DNA of 64,000 nucleotides from positions 12,723,736 to 12,787,735 of the forward strand of contig JAVTVJ010000012.1 in the NCBI GenBank assembly GCA_034509425.1, in the 5' to 3' direction. The stretch's first letter is position 1. Each line of letters starts with the position of its first letter. Shown here piece by piece: positions 24,451 to 37,280 of this stretch. The notes beneath the pieces were generated by a model, which did no database searches, was not told the DNA's origin, and saw nothing but the letters and a program-made list of their open reading frames with translations. The DNA is from Eopsaltria australis. Its lineage: Eukaryota; Chordata; Aves; Passeriformes; Petroicidae. Made by a program: the position numbers and the translations under genes.

Positions 24451-27400
24451 AATTTATTCCAGTCTCTTTATCCTCTCTTGTGGCTGCCAATTCTTCTTCT
24501 CAGACACACTCAGCAGTCCCTGATTCACTTTCTTTTCATTGTTCTGTGAATATATATTGATGATGGCTCTAAGTGAAGCCTTTAGATGAAGGTGAGCCAT
24601 AGCTTCTATCTTTCTTCTTTGTGTCATGAAGGCTGCCAGCAAGATGAAATCAAGCAGATAAGAGGTATTGGGAAGAAACTGAATGGAATCTGCTGGTGAA
24701 AACTATCAGTAGGTAACGAGGAATGGTAGCTGGACGAGGGACGAAAGAGATCAGGAGTTCAAGGAGCCTGAAAGAAAAAAGTCATTTTGATCTGATAGAG
24801 TAAAACAAGTGGGAGGATTCTGTTGAACTTTCTTCACGAGTCCTGGCAAACTTTCCAGTGACAGATATATTCCAGACAATATAAGAGAGGTTCAAATTTC
24901 CCCATAATGTAGACACAGTTTTATAACCATGAAAAATGATTCAATCAATTTTTCTTAAAGCATTCATCTGTCAGTTGTATGCATGCCTATGCCATATGAA
25001 CATATGCATGTATTTAACACTTAAGTCCTATTGTTACTCTTTTTAGAAAATTTTTCTTTAAAGCTGACACCTTGCATTGTTTTATATAGGTAAAGTTCTA
25101 GAGTTCTGTTCATTTAAGGTCAGACTGGATTCTGCCCAAATGACTCGAATGAGTTAGGTTTAGAATAGAATTTTGATAAGAAAAAGAAGAACTCAGAGAA
25201 AAACATGTTGGCTTTTTTTATCTGCAAATTTATTACAATTTTTGGTTTCAAAATCTTGATTTTGTTTCAGAGTCAATCTAATTCTCAGAAAGATGACAAA
25301 AAAAGGACTGTAAGAAATTTTGTGGTTTATCTTTTATTCTTTTTTTAATTTTGAAAAATAAAATAAAGAGCAAAATGTGCTATGAGCATAGGAATAAATT
25401 AAATCTTATTTTCTAGGCATCTGTGTCTCTCAATATAACTTCAACAGTCGACTTGACATTTTTTCTTGCTCTTAACAATTCTACAGAAATTTCTCTGATT
25501 CTTTTCATCACAGCTTCATTAACCCTGCCTGCAAATCCCAAAGTTACCCTCTGTATCATTAGATCCTCATCTGGGAAAGAGGTGGGGCATACTATTGTTG
25601 CTTTTGGTGATCCAAAGTTCTAAGCAGAACTTGTGAACTTAGAGTACATTTTTCTTAAATAATAGAGTTCATCTTCTGTATCCATCTTAACATTTTTGTA
25701 TGAAAAGGAACAGAATACCCATGACACTGGAACCCTTCATGTACATTTTTTTGAGGACTGAGTAAAAGTTTCAAAACTTATTAAGGTGGGAGTGGTAGAT
25801 GGAAAAACAGACTTTGGAACGACCAAAAATATCACCTTATCTTTTTCCCATAAATGGAATATTATGCTAACTTATATGAATCTATAGTTTTTATAAAAAA
25901 CTTTTTATCTCCAAAATGGTTGTATTCCTGAAAGAAGAAAATGCATGGACTTCAAAGCTACATTTGGAACAAAACTCTTTCAAAAATCAATATATGTTTG
26001 AACGTGGCTTGTTATGAAAACTTAGCATTTAAGAAAAAATTGCGTAAAATATAAATAGTCATTGCATTTAGGGGGAGAAAAGGAAAATAAGCTAAAAGCT
26101 TGTATGGCTCTCATTTTTATTCACATTCTTTTTTCTCTGTGGAGAGAATCACTGAGAGTATATGAAATAAAAGTAATTGCAAGGGCCTTCAATTTAAACT
26201 GGTTTATTCTCCTTTTTCTCTTGCAGGCTGGGTCAATATATTTATGCTTGAGAACTGTGTTCTATTGTTTGGGGACAACTTATTCTCTTTGTGGTAAAAC
26301 CATCTGGCCATCCATCATTATGTCAGCCTTTGGCTTTACTCAGCTGGTGACTATTTTCTTGCCTTGTTCAGGAGGGAGGATTGACCTGTTCTAATAAGGT
26401 TTCGAGGGAATCCATCAGCTGTTTTCTCTCCTATATTATTAATGAGCTCTGTAAGACGTTTTTTACTGAAGACATGAGCCTTCACCTACTAAATAGCCAT
26501 ATATTCATGGGGTTGGCTGCATATAGGTGTGAGTTTTGCTTCTTTTTCTGTGTTTAGGTTTTTTTTATTATTCATCTGTAGTCTTTACTGTGACAGTGAC
26601 AACAAAAATATGTTCATAATGGAGGATTCTTCTCATAAAGAGGAAGATTTTTTTATTATTTTCATCTAGTGAATCAAATAAAGTAAGCTATCTCTTTGTA
26701 CTGATTTACTATTTTCACTTGCTCTAAGTTAAAAAGATTTAGAGTTTGATAAGTTTGTCACAGAATTGTTTCATTACTTGGTGCAGCTGTGGGGAAATAC
26801 TATCAAAAATTCTTTCACAAAATTCTACCTTTTTAAAATTATTTTTTTTAATTATTTGTGCTGTCACACTTCTATACCTTTCAATCTACTGTCAGTTCAT
26901 GGTACAAATTTAAAAAAAAAAATTGAGACCATATACTTATAGCTCCAAAACCCCAATATTTTCAGAATGAAAATTCCCTTTTGATTTAATTAATGTATTA
27001 TATTTTATCTCAGAATTTGGCTTCAATCTCTCATCTTTAAACCAACTCAAAAGCAGGTTGTGAAATTCCATGCAAATCATCAAGGCTTTCCTCTATAAAA
27101 ATAAAAATATTAAGCTTACAGTTTTTCTTTGGGGGAGAGAACTTACATTATTATGGCATAAATTGATCATGTTAACTTCATTGTTGATGCTGAAATGGAA
27201 ATTTCTGCCTAACTTAATCCCAAGCAAGTGAAGTAGATACAGAGTGGGAATTTAACTTGAGACAAAATCTTATGTCTGAATTTCACTTACATTTTCAATA
27301 ATGCCTCACACTACATGACGAGGTTTAAATACTTGAAAGGAATATAATTTCACCATTTTGTAACTCTAACCTGTTTTCCAACTACATTGTGCATCAGCTA

Positions 27401-30004
27401 CTAATGAAAATGGATACTGAAACTTTGCATATATAACATATTTTGCCAGTTCTTTTCCAAACACTTCCACATAGTTTTTCTGGAAGTAAATTTTGCATAT
27501 GAAGAAGAGATTAAATTTATTTTGCAGCAGTTAAAAATCTGGGAAAATCAGAAGACAAAGTGTTCTTTCACTGAAAGTGGAGGAAACCATTGTGACCTTC
27601 ATTATGTAATCATGCTGTACGTGCATGGTATCTAGTTCTTCAGTGCATATCAAACTGCTTTTTAATAAGAAAACATGAGCCTTGATAATTTGACAGTTTT
27701 GAAAATTTATAATTATGCTATCCAAAGGCTGAGGAAAAGGCAGTTGTTCTTGTTTCTCGTTTTAACTGTCGTACCTTGTGTTCTCTCTCTCTATCTTGGC
27801 AGTATTTTGCTGGTAGACCAAACTCAGATTATTTGTCCTTTTCCTCAATTCCCAGCCTCTGTATTATCTCTCATTCAGGACGAGGTTGCTTGCCTCTGCA
27901 TGTTTCTATTAGGATTCCAGCATCACTATGGAATAAAGATTCTCATCCTTTATTTTTGGCCTTTTGCTCTTGATGTTCCTTTACAGATGAGAGAATATTG
28001 TAAAAAGACATCAAGCCACCTCATTGTTGTTGTTTTGTTCCTCCAGAGAACTGCTCCAGCAGTTGATGTGCTAAGACAATGGTCTGTCAGCAAGACTGGT
28101 GTTAATCATTTGTCCCATCTCACCATAATCACCTTAGTAGCACTCTTTGGCAAGTAAATATCATGGGTCCATAATTGGGTTGTTTTAACTGTTAGATTGG
28201 TACAACAGTTAACTTAATGGAACTTCCAAGTCCATAAAAGGAATACTATGATGCAGTTTTGCGACTCATAACAGCCACTTTAAAATCAGTAAGGAAACAT
28301 CCAGTCAATATTAAAGTTGCTAAATCACTGAGCCAGTTTAAAACTTTTAAGTGGCAGTGGTTTATCTTAGTAAATCTCAGACTTAAGGTCTAACAGTCAC
28401 AAAGTTTTGTTCTGAGCTGGTATGATTTTTTTTTTTTTTTAAATTGATGCAGGACATAATGGCAAACATCAAATGTTTTTAAAACCTGACTCAAAGTCTT
28501 CTCTGTTGTCAATAGCATCTTCATTTTTGTAGAGGAAAAAATGCCTTTGTTTTGTGTCTTTCTGTAATAAGTGCTTTGGGCTAATGTGCATAAGTAATTT
28601 ATTTAGTATTTGTCTAAACAATTTTGCTATTTTGCTGTTCTTAAAACTGCACTTAGGAGCTTCTGCGTTGTGACAGGAAATGTAACTTCATATTTATCTT
28701 CAAAAACAAAATTAAGAACTTTTACAGTCTGATTACGTTCTGGGATCGTGTGTAAATTTAATTTCCAAGAGTTAGATACTTGAAAAGTACTGAAAACGTC
28801 ACGTGATCACATCATGCGATCCATGATACTGTAAAGAATTCTGGTAAACTCAAAACCCCTAAAAATCTTGGGGTTCATCAGATTCTGTGAATAATATTTC
28901 ATTTCATAGCCATCAGCTTTGTGTATGAATGCGTTCACCTTTCTAGCCCAACTGGAGCATAAATGTTACCAAACCACTCCAGACGGGTCAAACCATGGGC
29001 ATTGCTTAATGTGTAGCAATGAGATTGATTTTCATTAGCTGTGAGTTTATCAGTAGCTTTGTGTATGCCTGCACAAACCACAAAACTTCTTGATATCTCT
29101 ACATGTCATTGGATGAAAAAAAAATTATTGGAATCTAACAAATTTAACAGAAAGCAAATGGACATCCAGGCAAAGATGTTGGCTATTGTGCCTTGAAGCT
29201 GTTCACTCTTTCTCTCTCCAAAAAAATTTGTGTATTGCCTGAAAAAAAATAGTAATATCAGAAGATGTTGTCAGGTCTCAGTTCTGGAATATTTAATCAC
29301 AAATTAAAGATAAAGAACATCTTAATAAAAGGAAATTGACCCCTGAAACAAAGAGGAGATTTGAGCCTGCCTCTCTCATGTCTTGAATGGATTTTCAGAC
29401 GGGAAGAGGGCTCATCCCTCCAGCTGGTATGTGAATATTTCTTTAGTGTGTCCCTCTCTGTCTTGACAAGACTTTAAAAACATAATGCCTCAAAAATGCC
29501 AATACAGTTAGTTGAGTAAATGCCAAAATGAATTGGTTTTACATTCTCTAACACAAATATTTGGATTCAGACAAAAGTAATTGCAAATTCAATAAAATTG
29601 TAACTATCCCACCAGAGGCAGGTTGCTCAATTCCACTTGGGACTTCCATGTTTTAGCAGCTTTTGTAAAAATCTCTTTAGAAACCTTGATGTAGTCCCTA
29701 GTCATATAGACACTGATTTTATGATTGTTGTTAGTCTCATCATTAGTTAATGAAATTTTCATTTGATTCCTAAACATATAGACATAAAGTTTTCCCTTTG
29801 TTAAGTGCCTCAAAAATTCATGATCTGTAGACTGCATAAGACTTGTGGAGATGTATTTATCACTAAAGAATTTATTCTCTGCTTTTTTAAAAAATAATTT
29901 TGTTAGTGCATCTGGATAAGTTTTTTGAAAAACATCTGTGTTTACAGTTTTATTGTTTTTCATTTGACTCAAACTAGTGTGTATCTATATGAATAGGTAT
30001 GTCT
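24451..30004. other. AT-rich noncoding sequence with unassigned open frames
   Basis: Two of the longest unexplained frames lie here: 27675-28157 plus (160 codons, one hydrophobic stretch) and 29604-29972 minus (122 codons from a TTG, with the first ATG at 29963). Neither matches a family I know. With stop codons expected about every 15-18 triplets, one frame of this size in 64 kb is not surprising. A compact cluster of E-box and CpG motifs lies at 28791-28822. A T15 run is at 28426-28440. Confidence 0.45.
28426..28440. repeat. T15 homopolymer
   Basis: Fifteen consecutive T. A simple repeat. Confidence 0.8.
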
Positions 30005-30049
30005 TTATGCATTATGCATAAGCCTTATGGAACAATACATAATGCATAA
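30005..30049. repeat. Inverted repeat of ATGCATTA-type motifs
   Basis: Left arm 30005-30019 and right arm 30035-30049 are complementary at 14 of 15 positions, around a 15-base loop. Each arm contains ATGCAT next to TAAT or TTAT, close to known POU/octamer dimer motifs. A protein-binding role is inference. It could equally be a chance AT-rich palindrome. Confidence 0.5.
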
Positions 30050-30941
30050 GAACAAACACATTGAGTCCCATTCACTCCTTCCTGTAGAAAACTTGTCTTT
30101 AAACCATATCATTAAAGTTTTGGTGATGTTTCTTTCATATTGGAATCAGACACCACTTTGTAGGAAATTTTTTATAATGGCACTTCAGAGAAGCTTTGGG
30201 GCAATTCTGCAGCTGTTCTTATGATTATGTATAAAACTTAATTCTGTTTCTGTAAGAGACTGTAATGGAAACAAAAGGATTAATCACTTGTTGTTACAAG
30301 AACAATTTCTTGTAATTCTAAGAATCTAGCACATCCTCATTGTCATTTATTATAGATTAAGATTACGTGAAGGTGAAGTGCTCCATTCTTCAGAGCGTGC
30401 CCACCTAGATAGAAAGAAAGCTAGCTGATGGTGCTAACCTTTATTTTAATAAAAAAAAGAAGATTGTGAGGGGTAGGTAGTCAATATTCTTCTAACTTGC
30501 TTTAGCCTCCTAGAACAAGAAATATCTCAAATATTTAAGCTTTAGTGGGATGAATGATGAACAATGGCATATAAAATAGTTGCATTACTATTTTATTTTG
30601 CCATTTTCTTAATTCTCAATACCATTCATAAGTTTCATTAACTGAATACGTGAAAGAAATTAGAGTAAAATGTGTGACAACTCTGCAATTCAGTGATGGA
30701 GTGCATAAAATATTACAATTTAATATTCAAAAGTTAATGACAATGGAATGCACGTTATGAGAGGTTCGAGATTGTAAACTAGGGATGGACGTGTAAATTG
30801 CCCAGGCACTAAAGCAGAGAAAACAGTTAGAAATAATCAGAGTAACTCAGAAAAATGCATTGAGAAAGTGGTAATTTTTCATGTTTATGCCTCTATTGCT
30901 ATCACTAAGTGGTTTTATTTATAGACAGTTGCTTTACAAAA

Positions 30942-31017
30942 ATGTGTGTATATATATACATATATATGCACACAGACACAGACAAACACATATATATACG
31001 CATACAAACATACACAA
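30942..31017. repeat. Compound TG/TA/CA microsatellite
   Basis: GTGTGTATATATATACATATATATG followed by CACAGACACA-type and TATATATACG units, about 75 bases of alternating purine-pyrimidine. It is a compound dinucleotide repeat, likely variable in length. Confidence 0.85.
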
Positions 31018-32932
31018 ATGCTAAATCAGAATTCATACTTCTGATGTTTGTTGCCTACAGTCCAGATCACACTGTGAACTTGGTATCACTACTCATGGTG
31101 CACCAGTGTGCATTTTCAATTAAATGAAAAAGAGATTCACCCACATAAAGATATGAGCTTCTGTGGAATCCCAGCACAAGCAGGCCCCTAAATTTTAGGC
31201 CATCTAAAATGCATTTCCATCTCTTTGCTGTGTTTGGAGATTTTGGATCAATCTTATGTGCATGTACGTATGTTCAAGCGCAATAAAGGGGAAAAAAGTG
31301 GCATATGGTTTTTTAGAGGACACTGAGGTCAAGTAAATCATCAGACTGAGTTTTACGTAACTTGAAACTGAATTATTTGAATCACTTCAATTTATCAAAC
31401 CTAATGGCAAACAAAGTAAATAAGTCTCTACAGAAGGTTGCAATTCAAATGAACTAGTCTCAGGCCAGAATGACTCAATCTTAAAATCAAAATATATACA
31501 GGCTGGAAGCTGTGAAATGCACAGAAATATCTAATGATACTTTTAGAAGTCAGAGAGAAATATATAAGAAACCTTTTTTACTTGAAGCTTGTTCATTTTT
31601 TAAACATGTTTTTGGTTTTATGTATTTGTTAAACAGTTGCCAAATTTTGGTTTTCTTTTTCAAAAAATACAATTTTATAATTTTTCACTTCTGTGAACAT
31701 TATTAGAATGTATGAATCACATAACACAAAAGACAAGGCAAAGAATGATAGCAAAATAAAATAAAATTTTTAAAAAGAAATAAAATCACTTGCCTTTCAA
31801 CCATTTACACTGGACTAAAAAGGCTGAGGGTCTGAGTTTGGTTGACTACCAAAATAGGGATTGTGTGACTTTTCCTTTCTCTGCAGCATGCAAAACAGAA
31901 TGCCTAGCTTTTAAGATGAATTTCCCTCATTTTACCATCATGATAAATAAACTTCAGAGCTCAATGTGCAGAGATAACAGTAGATGGGGATGTCCTCAGT
32001 TTCTTTCTATATGCGGGATCATCTTGTCATATGTAGTTTCTTTCTTAGCTGTCAGGCTTCCGGATTTCATGCAGCCACCTGAGCTACTTAGGGAACTTTA
32101 ATTTCCAAGAGCTGGGCAGCCTGCCTACCTCTTCACACACTTAATAAAATCAGACAGAAAGAATTACAGACTTAAAAGGGGAAAGGGAAAAAAATGCTTA
32201 TGGAAAAAGTAACATAAGGTTGTTATTCTAAAGAGGGTTCACATTTGTTTTCAATACGAAACTTGAATATAGCACGGAAAATTGAAATAGGTTTTTTTTG
32301 AGGGCTGCACGAACACAAAAAAATTAATAGAAAGTGTGATTCAGGATTGTAGGGAATACCTGGCATACAACAATTTGAATATGAATAATTTCTAAGCAAT
32401 TAGTTCTCTCTACCTGATTGAATTTTCTTAGGGTAAAATAATTGTATCTGCATTGTTTACTTGTTTACCTTTTTTTTTAATTATAGGCGGAGGTTCTTTC
32501 ATTCCCATATAAGAGGTAATGCCACTTCTATTTTATAAACTGCCTGGTTTTAAATGTTATCCAAAGTGCTGAAGTAATCAGTAATGACAGGAGATAAATG
32601 GAATATATGACTTCTTTAGCTTAGGAAAAACAGAGCTCTTTGAAATGAGTCTTACAAAGAATTTGGAATATTATTTGTTTATTTCCACTTAGATTTGCAT
32701 GAGTAAGGTATAATAGCACACAGATTTAACTATATGCCAGATGCAAAATAGAAGCCAACACAATCCCTCTCAGAAATAATGATATGACAACTTTCATTAG
32801 TTCAGTACTTAACACACAATGACTTTTGCTTTCTCCTGTACTTCTTGCCCTCTCTGGTGTACTGCATATTATAATGGTTAATCCCTTGCTCGTTATCTTG
32901 ATGCTGCATCCTTGCAATTTGCAAACAATTCT

Positions 32933-32946
32933 CCCCCCCCCCCCCC
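32933..32946. repeat. C14 homopolymer
   Basis: Fourteen consecutive C, followed by TCCTC. This is striking in AT-rich surroundings. The opposite strand has G14, able to stack as G-quadruplex-like DNA and prone to sequencing and replication slippage, so the exact length may be unreliable. Confidence 0.85.
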
Positions 32947-33463
32947 TCCTCAGGCTTTGGCATTTGGTTCTCAAGACTTCCTTGGAAATACTTCAATCAT
33001 TTTCTATACCTGCGATGAATAATATAAGCAGTATCTAAGTCTCAAATGATATAACTGAGAAATTAGACATAAAGATTAGGATTCTTTTAGCAAACATTAT
33101 GGCTACATAGCAACCCAGATGCCTTATGTCCGAGGAAGCCAACTCCAAATATCATGGAACAAGTAGAAACTGTTTAACTGCATGTCACAAATTAAAATTT
33201 AGCTTTTAAGATCTTGTTTTCTTTTGCTCTCAAAAAGATTGCTTCTACTTAAATTCAGCTCCACACTGTTTTCTGGTGCCATAAATATGAGCTTTTTTGG
33301 ATGTTCTTGATGACGAAGATACATTCAGTTCTACTGAAAACACAAGTCTTCAACTCAGAGCAAATTGCTCTTGTTGCTACTGGAAACTCCTATATTCTTC
33401 AGTTCTTGCTCAAAACACTTTCATATCTGGATCTATGGCAGAGAATAACCAGTCTTTATGATG

Positions 33464-33536
33464 CACACACAAATATATATATACAAACTTGTATATATAT
33501 ACGTACTTGTGTATATATATATATATATAAAACTTA
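33464..33536. repeat. TA/CA microsatellite with perfect 13-base inverted repeat
   Basis: Starts with CACACACAAA, then TA runs interrupted by CAAACTTG and CGTACTTG. The arms 33474-33486 and 33489-33501 are perfectly complementary with only AC between them, so the stretch could extrude as a cruciform. A second TA run follows to about 33529. Confidence 0.85.
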
Positions 33537-33950
33537 CATATACAAACATGAAATATCAAAGGTGAAGCATCAAAACACTGTCACTGAACTGATGCACTGA
33601 AGATGATCATTACAGAACTCTTACCAATTTGCAAAACTGTTTGGAAAGATGAGAGGCTGATCCTCTACATTCTTGGACATTTGACTACTTGCGGGACTTA
33701 CAACCAATGGAAGAGAGGCTTACAGGGAGAGAAAATGAACAGTATTTCTGATTAAATATGCTTTCAGCAAGATACTGATCATTAAAACTTGTCCACTTTT
33801 TTCAACCTTTATTATTTTATCCACCAAAAAACCTACAAACAAACCTTTTTTCTGCAAATATTAACTTTCTTTCCCTTAAGCCACTACACTGTAATGACAC
33901 CATGAAGATAGAAATAAAAACATATAGGAAGTCACCATTAATAGGTAAAA

Positions 33951-34026
33951 TTTAAAGTACTCAATAGCATCAGTAATAATGAAGGAATATTTAAAGTACT
34001 CAATATCATCAGTAATAATGAATATT
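33951..34026. repeat. Tandem duplication, two copies of about 39 bases
   Basis: Copy 1 (33951-33989) and copy 2 (33990-34026) both start TTTAAAGTACTCAATA and continue with CATCAGTAATAATGAA. They differ at one base near the middle and by a short GA-rich indel at the end. This is a local head-to-tail duplication of single-copy sequence, probably by replication slippage. Confidence 0.9.
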
Positions 34027-37000
34027 TGAGCCTGTCAGAACAAGATTTCTCCCTATCACAAAGCAGAACTGGAAATATGCTTGCAAAAACATTAGCAAAA
34101 TCATGACAGATTATTAAGCCACTTTTACTAAATATTTTAAATTTATCCTCTTTTTCTGTTTCTGAATTAGCTAGTAACATACAATGATTTTTCTAATATA
34201 TTTTCTATATAAATATTTGATATTAAATTATAAGCATAACAGTTTGAAAGTAATTTATGCAACCACTTTTGAATAGATTCTTTTTTGCGTAAATATTTTC
34301 ATTTTTATATCTACTCTCCAGATTTCTCTGACCATTTCTCATCTGAATAAGTATATATATTTTTGCTATCCTTAGTCCTCGATGTATTGTATTTGCCAGG
34401 GTTATATTTACCATTTCTCCCACTCTTTAATCAGGCACAGGTGTTTTTTACATTTCAGCCATATAAAATGCTGGAGAACTAACCCAAACTTTCAGATTTA
34501 ATAACCTTTACACCTCTCTCTATATATATAAAAGAATCAGAGAAAGTGTATTCTTGTGGAAAGATTGTTGAAAAACACTTGCCTAGAGACAGATATAAAT
34601 TAGCAGCAGAAATGTGTCTCTAATTATGTACATATGATCAGGGCGGCATCACTTCAGGGAGCTTTGCACCATGCTCCATTATGCTGCATAAGAATAATTA
34701 TCTAAGTAGGCATTGTCCCATGCTAGGAACATGGAGAGCTTCTTTGGATTCTGTAATAGGCAGCAATATTGAGTTTATAGTTACCTAGCTGCTCTACCTT
34801 AGCAGCTTATATAAAACTTGTTTGACTTTTCATACGGGTACATTCCTTCTTAGTCAAGTTGGCAGAATTTATCTTTAAATCCGTGGTGGTCAATGAGAAA
34901 TAAACCTTAATCCTGTGGCATTAAAATAAATGATAACTTTTTCTTTATATATAGTAGATACAGGACCATGTTAATTGTATTTTGCTTTGAACATAATTTT
35001 TTTTTATATTCACAACAGCTTAAAAGTATGAGATATATTCTTTTCTTTAAGTAGGCAATTCTTGAAACAAAAAAAAAAATATTTATGTCATCTCTTTCAT
35101 ACTGAATTTAAACTTCAATCAGGTATTTCCATCCATTTTTCTCTTTCAAGAGGAAAGTTGGCTGGAAACTCTGAGAAGATGACAGCTTCTTGAGAGTAAG
35201 CCAGTGAGTTATGGTGACAAGAACCATTCTTAAGTGTTTTAATGGCAGATCATCCAAGGGGAAAAAAGATTAGGGTAGTGGCCTCTAGTGGGTACTTCAA
35301 TTCACATCTGACCTACTGGATGCTGGTAAATGTAGGTTATCATTGTTTAGAAGGTTGGTCAAACTCTCTCCAAACAATTGAAGTACTATTAGTGGGATAT
35401 GCTGTTATGAGTCAGAAATTATCTGCTCTTTGAAGATGTGAGACCTTTACCTCTTTTTGTGTTGGTTTTTTATCTTTTCTTTTTAAGCAATTTTAAAGGT
35501 GCATCACGTACTTATTGCACCAGTACTGCAATGAGAGAAGCCAGCTGAAAAATGTTGCAAAAAGATTGCAAAGCTGCAGTTTGAAACATAATCTCAAACA
35601 TTTATACACTTAGATAAATAAATAAAATAGCCAGCTGGATGTCAGCAGCTTAAAGCTTTGGCAGAAGAATAATGAAATGGTCAGCTGAGGAGATGTGTGG
35701 GTATTAGTTACATAAATCTTTTTATTGTATCCCTCCCTACATCTGGCTAAATCAGAATCCTCCTCCTTTATTTCACTTCTACACTGCTATTTAGCATGGA
35801 TTTTGGTCCCTGTGCACAGGCCCCAAGGGACCATTCTACCAAGAGTGGGATTAAGCAAACAAGAGGAAAGATTTCACTGCATTGCTTAGTATGATTGTTG
35901 CAAGCTGTTTTGTAAACACATTGAGGAAGGATGCAGCAGTAACATCTCCTGTAGTGCTGCCTTCTAAACGTTCTGCTGGTGTATTGACTATGCAAATTAG
36001 GCTTTTCCAAAAATTATAGCTCTTTCTAAACATCAGTCCCACCTAAAAGAGCTGACACTAATAATGTACATTTAGATCACAACACTGACAGCTCAGTAAA
36101 TTTATCTCCAAACAATGCACAAGACAGAACTCACCCATGACTGCAGTGAAGATATGTCTGCATTCATAGTATCAGAAGCACACACTGCTACTGACTGATC
36201 TGCCAAAGAACTTTGATTGGTAGTTGTCTGTGGTGACAGCCTGTCGCATTTGGTCTGGGAAGTCACTACCCACAGCCTAGTCACAACAGAGTTAAATGCA
36301 ATAGGTTGGTTACACACATAAATTATAAAATAAAATGTCAAAATAAATCAAAGCCCAATAAAGTTATCTGTTTCACAGTGGTTTTGTTCAGTAGCAACAC
36401 AGAACTCCACAAACAATTAAAGGAAACTCCAGGAAGCCTGTGCACTGATCCCTTAAGCAAAGCAGTTTCAGGAAACAGAATCTAGCACAAAAATTTTCCT
36501 ATGAGTCTCTGTCCCTTCAAATGATGCCACCACTGAATGCACGCCAAGTTGTTAGTGAAACTGCTGTGTAGGAGACTCAGTGTATGCTGGAAAACTGTAA
36601 ATTATATCAGCCAATCCGGTTCTGGTTGGGCTTTTGTCCAGAAAGGATATCTGGTTTGATTCCCTCTATCAGAATACAATAGACTAGAAAATAGTTTACG
36701 GAAAGTCGGCGTAATTGGGTGTTTCAACTTGAAATTCACAGCTGTGCAGCTCTTATGCATGAACAGAAAATCCTATGAGTGACTAAAAACTTTGGACCAG
36801 AATTGTCAGGCCTATGTTATGTCATCATTTTTTTAGTGGATGGCAATGTAGAATGTCTCTGGAAGACAGAAGTGGTCTAGGTGGTGTTTTCCAAATATAT
36901 CTTCCATTTTCAGTTAAAAACTTAAAATCAAAACACTTTAGGTAAACCCTGTTCGCTTATCCAAATCAAGAAATTCGGGCTGGCATTGCTGTTCTTAGCT

Positions 37001-37215
37001 GAAAACTTGGGAGTTTTGAATATTTGATTCCAAAGATTCTCTTTGAATGGGCTAAAATATGTTCTGTAGAAAATGTTAACATTTCTCAGAACAGTTAAGA
37101 AAGTTGTTTATAAATGCAGTTTCATACACTGAGATAGTTGTGGCAGATAATTTCAAACACACTGTAAGGACTTTAGCCCTCTAATGAAACTGTATTTATT
37201 CTTGTGGATTTTGCA
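34027..37215. other. Noncoding sequence with conserved-looking blocks
   Basis: No gene recognised. The stretches 34620-34860 and 35500-35760 have balanced composition and few homopolymers and may be conserved noncoding elements, but this cannot be tested here. Frames are short (up to 80 codons) and overlap on opposite strands. Confidence 0.45.
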
Positions 37216-37280
37216 AACTGGAATGGGCTGCTCAGAAGGCTGTTGAGATGCAGAGTAATCTTCAAGCACAGATTCTTAAA
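37216..37280 (+). mobile_element. Probable decayed CR1 3' region, plus strand
   Basis: AACTGGAATGGGCTGCTCAG, then GAGATGCAG and CTTCAAGCA, follows the order of the end of CR1 ORF2 and the start of its 3' tail (a consensus of the type GGAACAGGCTGCTCAG). Only about 65 bases align by eye, with many mismatches, and no terminal octamers are seen. It may be a chance resemblance. Confidence 0.35.

Larger units (their letters stand above)
30050..33463. other. AT-rich noncoding sequence
   Basis: No gene or CR1 copy recognised. The plus-strand frame 31790-32101 includes a very good splice-acceptor-like sequence ending CTGCAG at 31886, but I find no convincing donor after it, so no exon is called. Simple repeats at about 30950 and 32933 are listed separately. 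Confidence 0.5.

Noticed and set aside
26062..26394. 110-codon plus-strand frame with a good internal splice acceptor (TTGCAG at 26221-26226)
   Set aside because: The acceptor is convincing by itself, but the following donor (GTGGTAAAA at about 26290) is weak and the peptide matches nothing.
30755..30790. GGTTCGAGATT resembling a tRNA-type B box
   Set aside because: No A box at the right distance upstream and no cloverleaf. Not a tRNA or tRNA-derived SINE by eye.
31860..31890. Strong splice-acceptor-like sequence ending CTGCAG
   Set aside because: No acceptable donor found within a normal exon length, so no exon was called.
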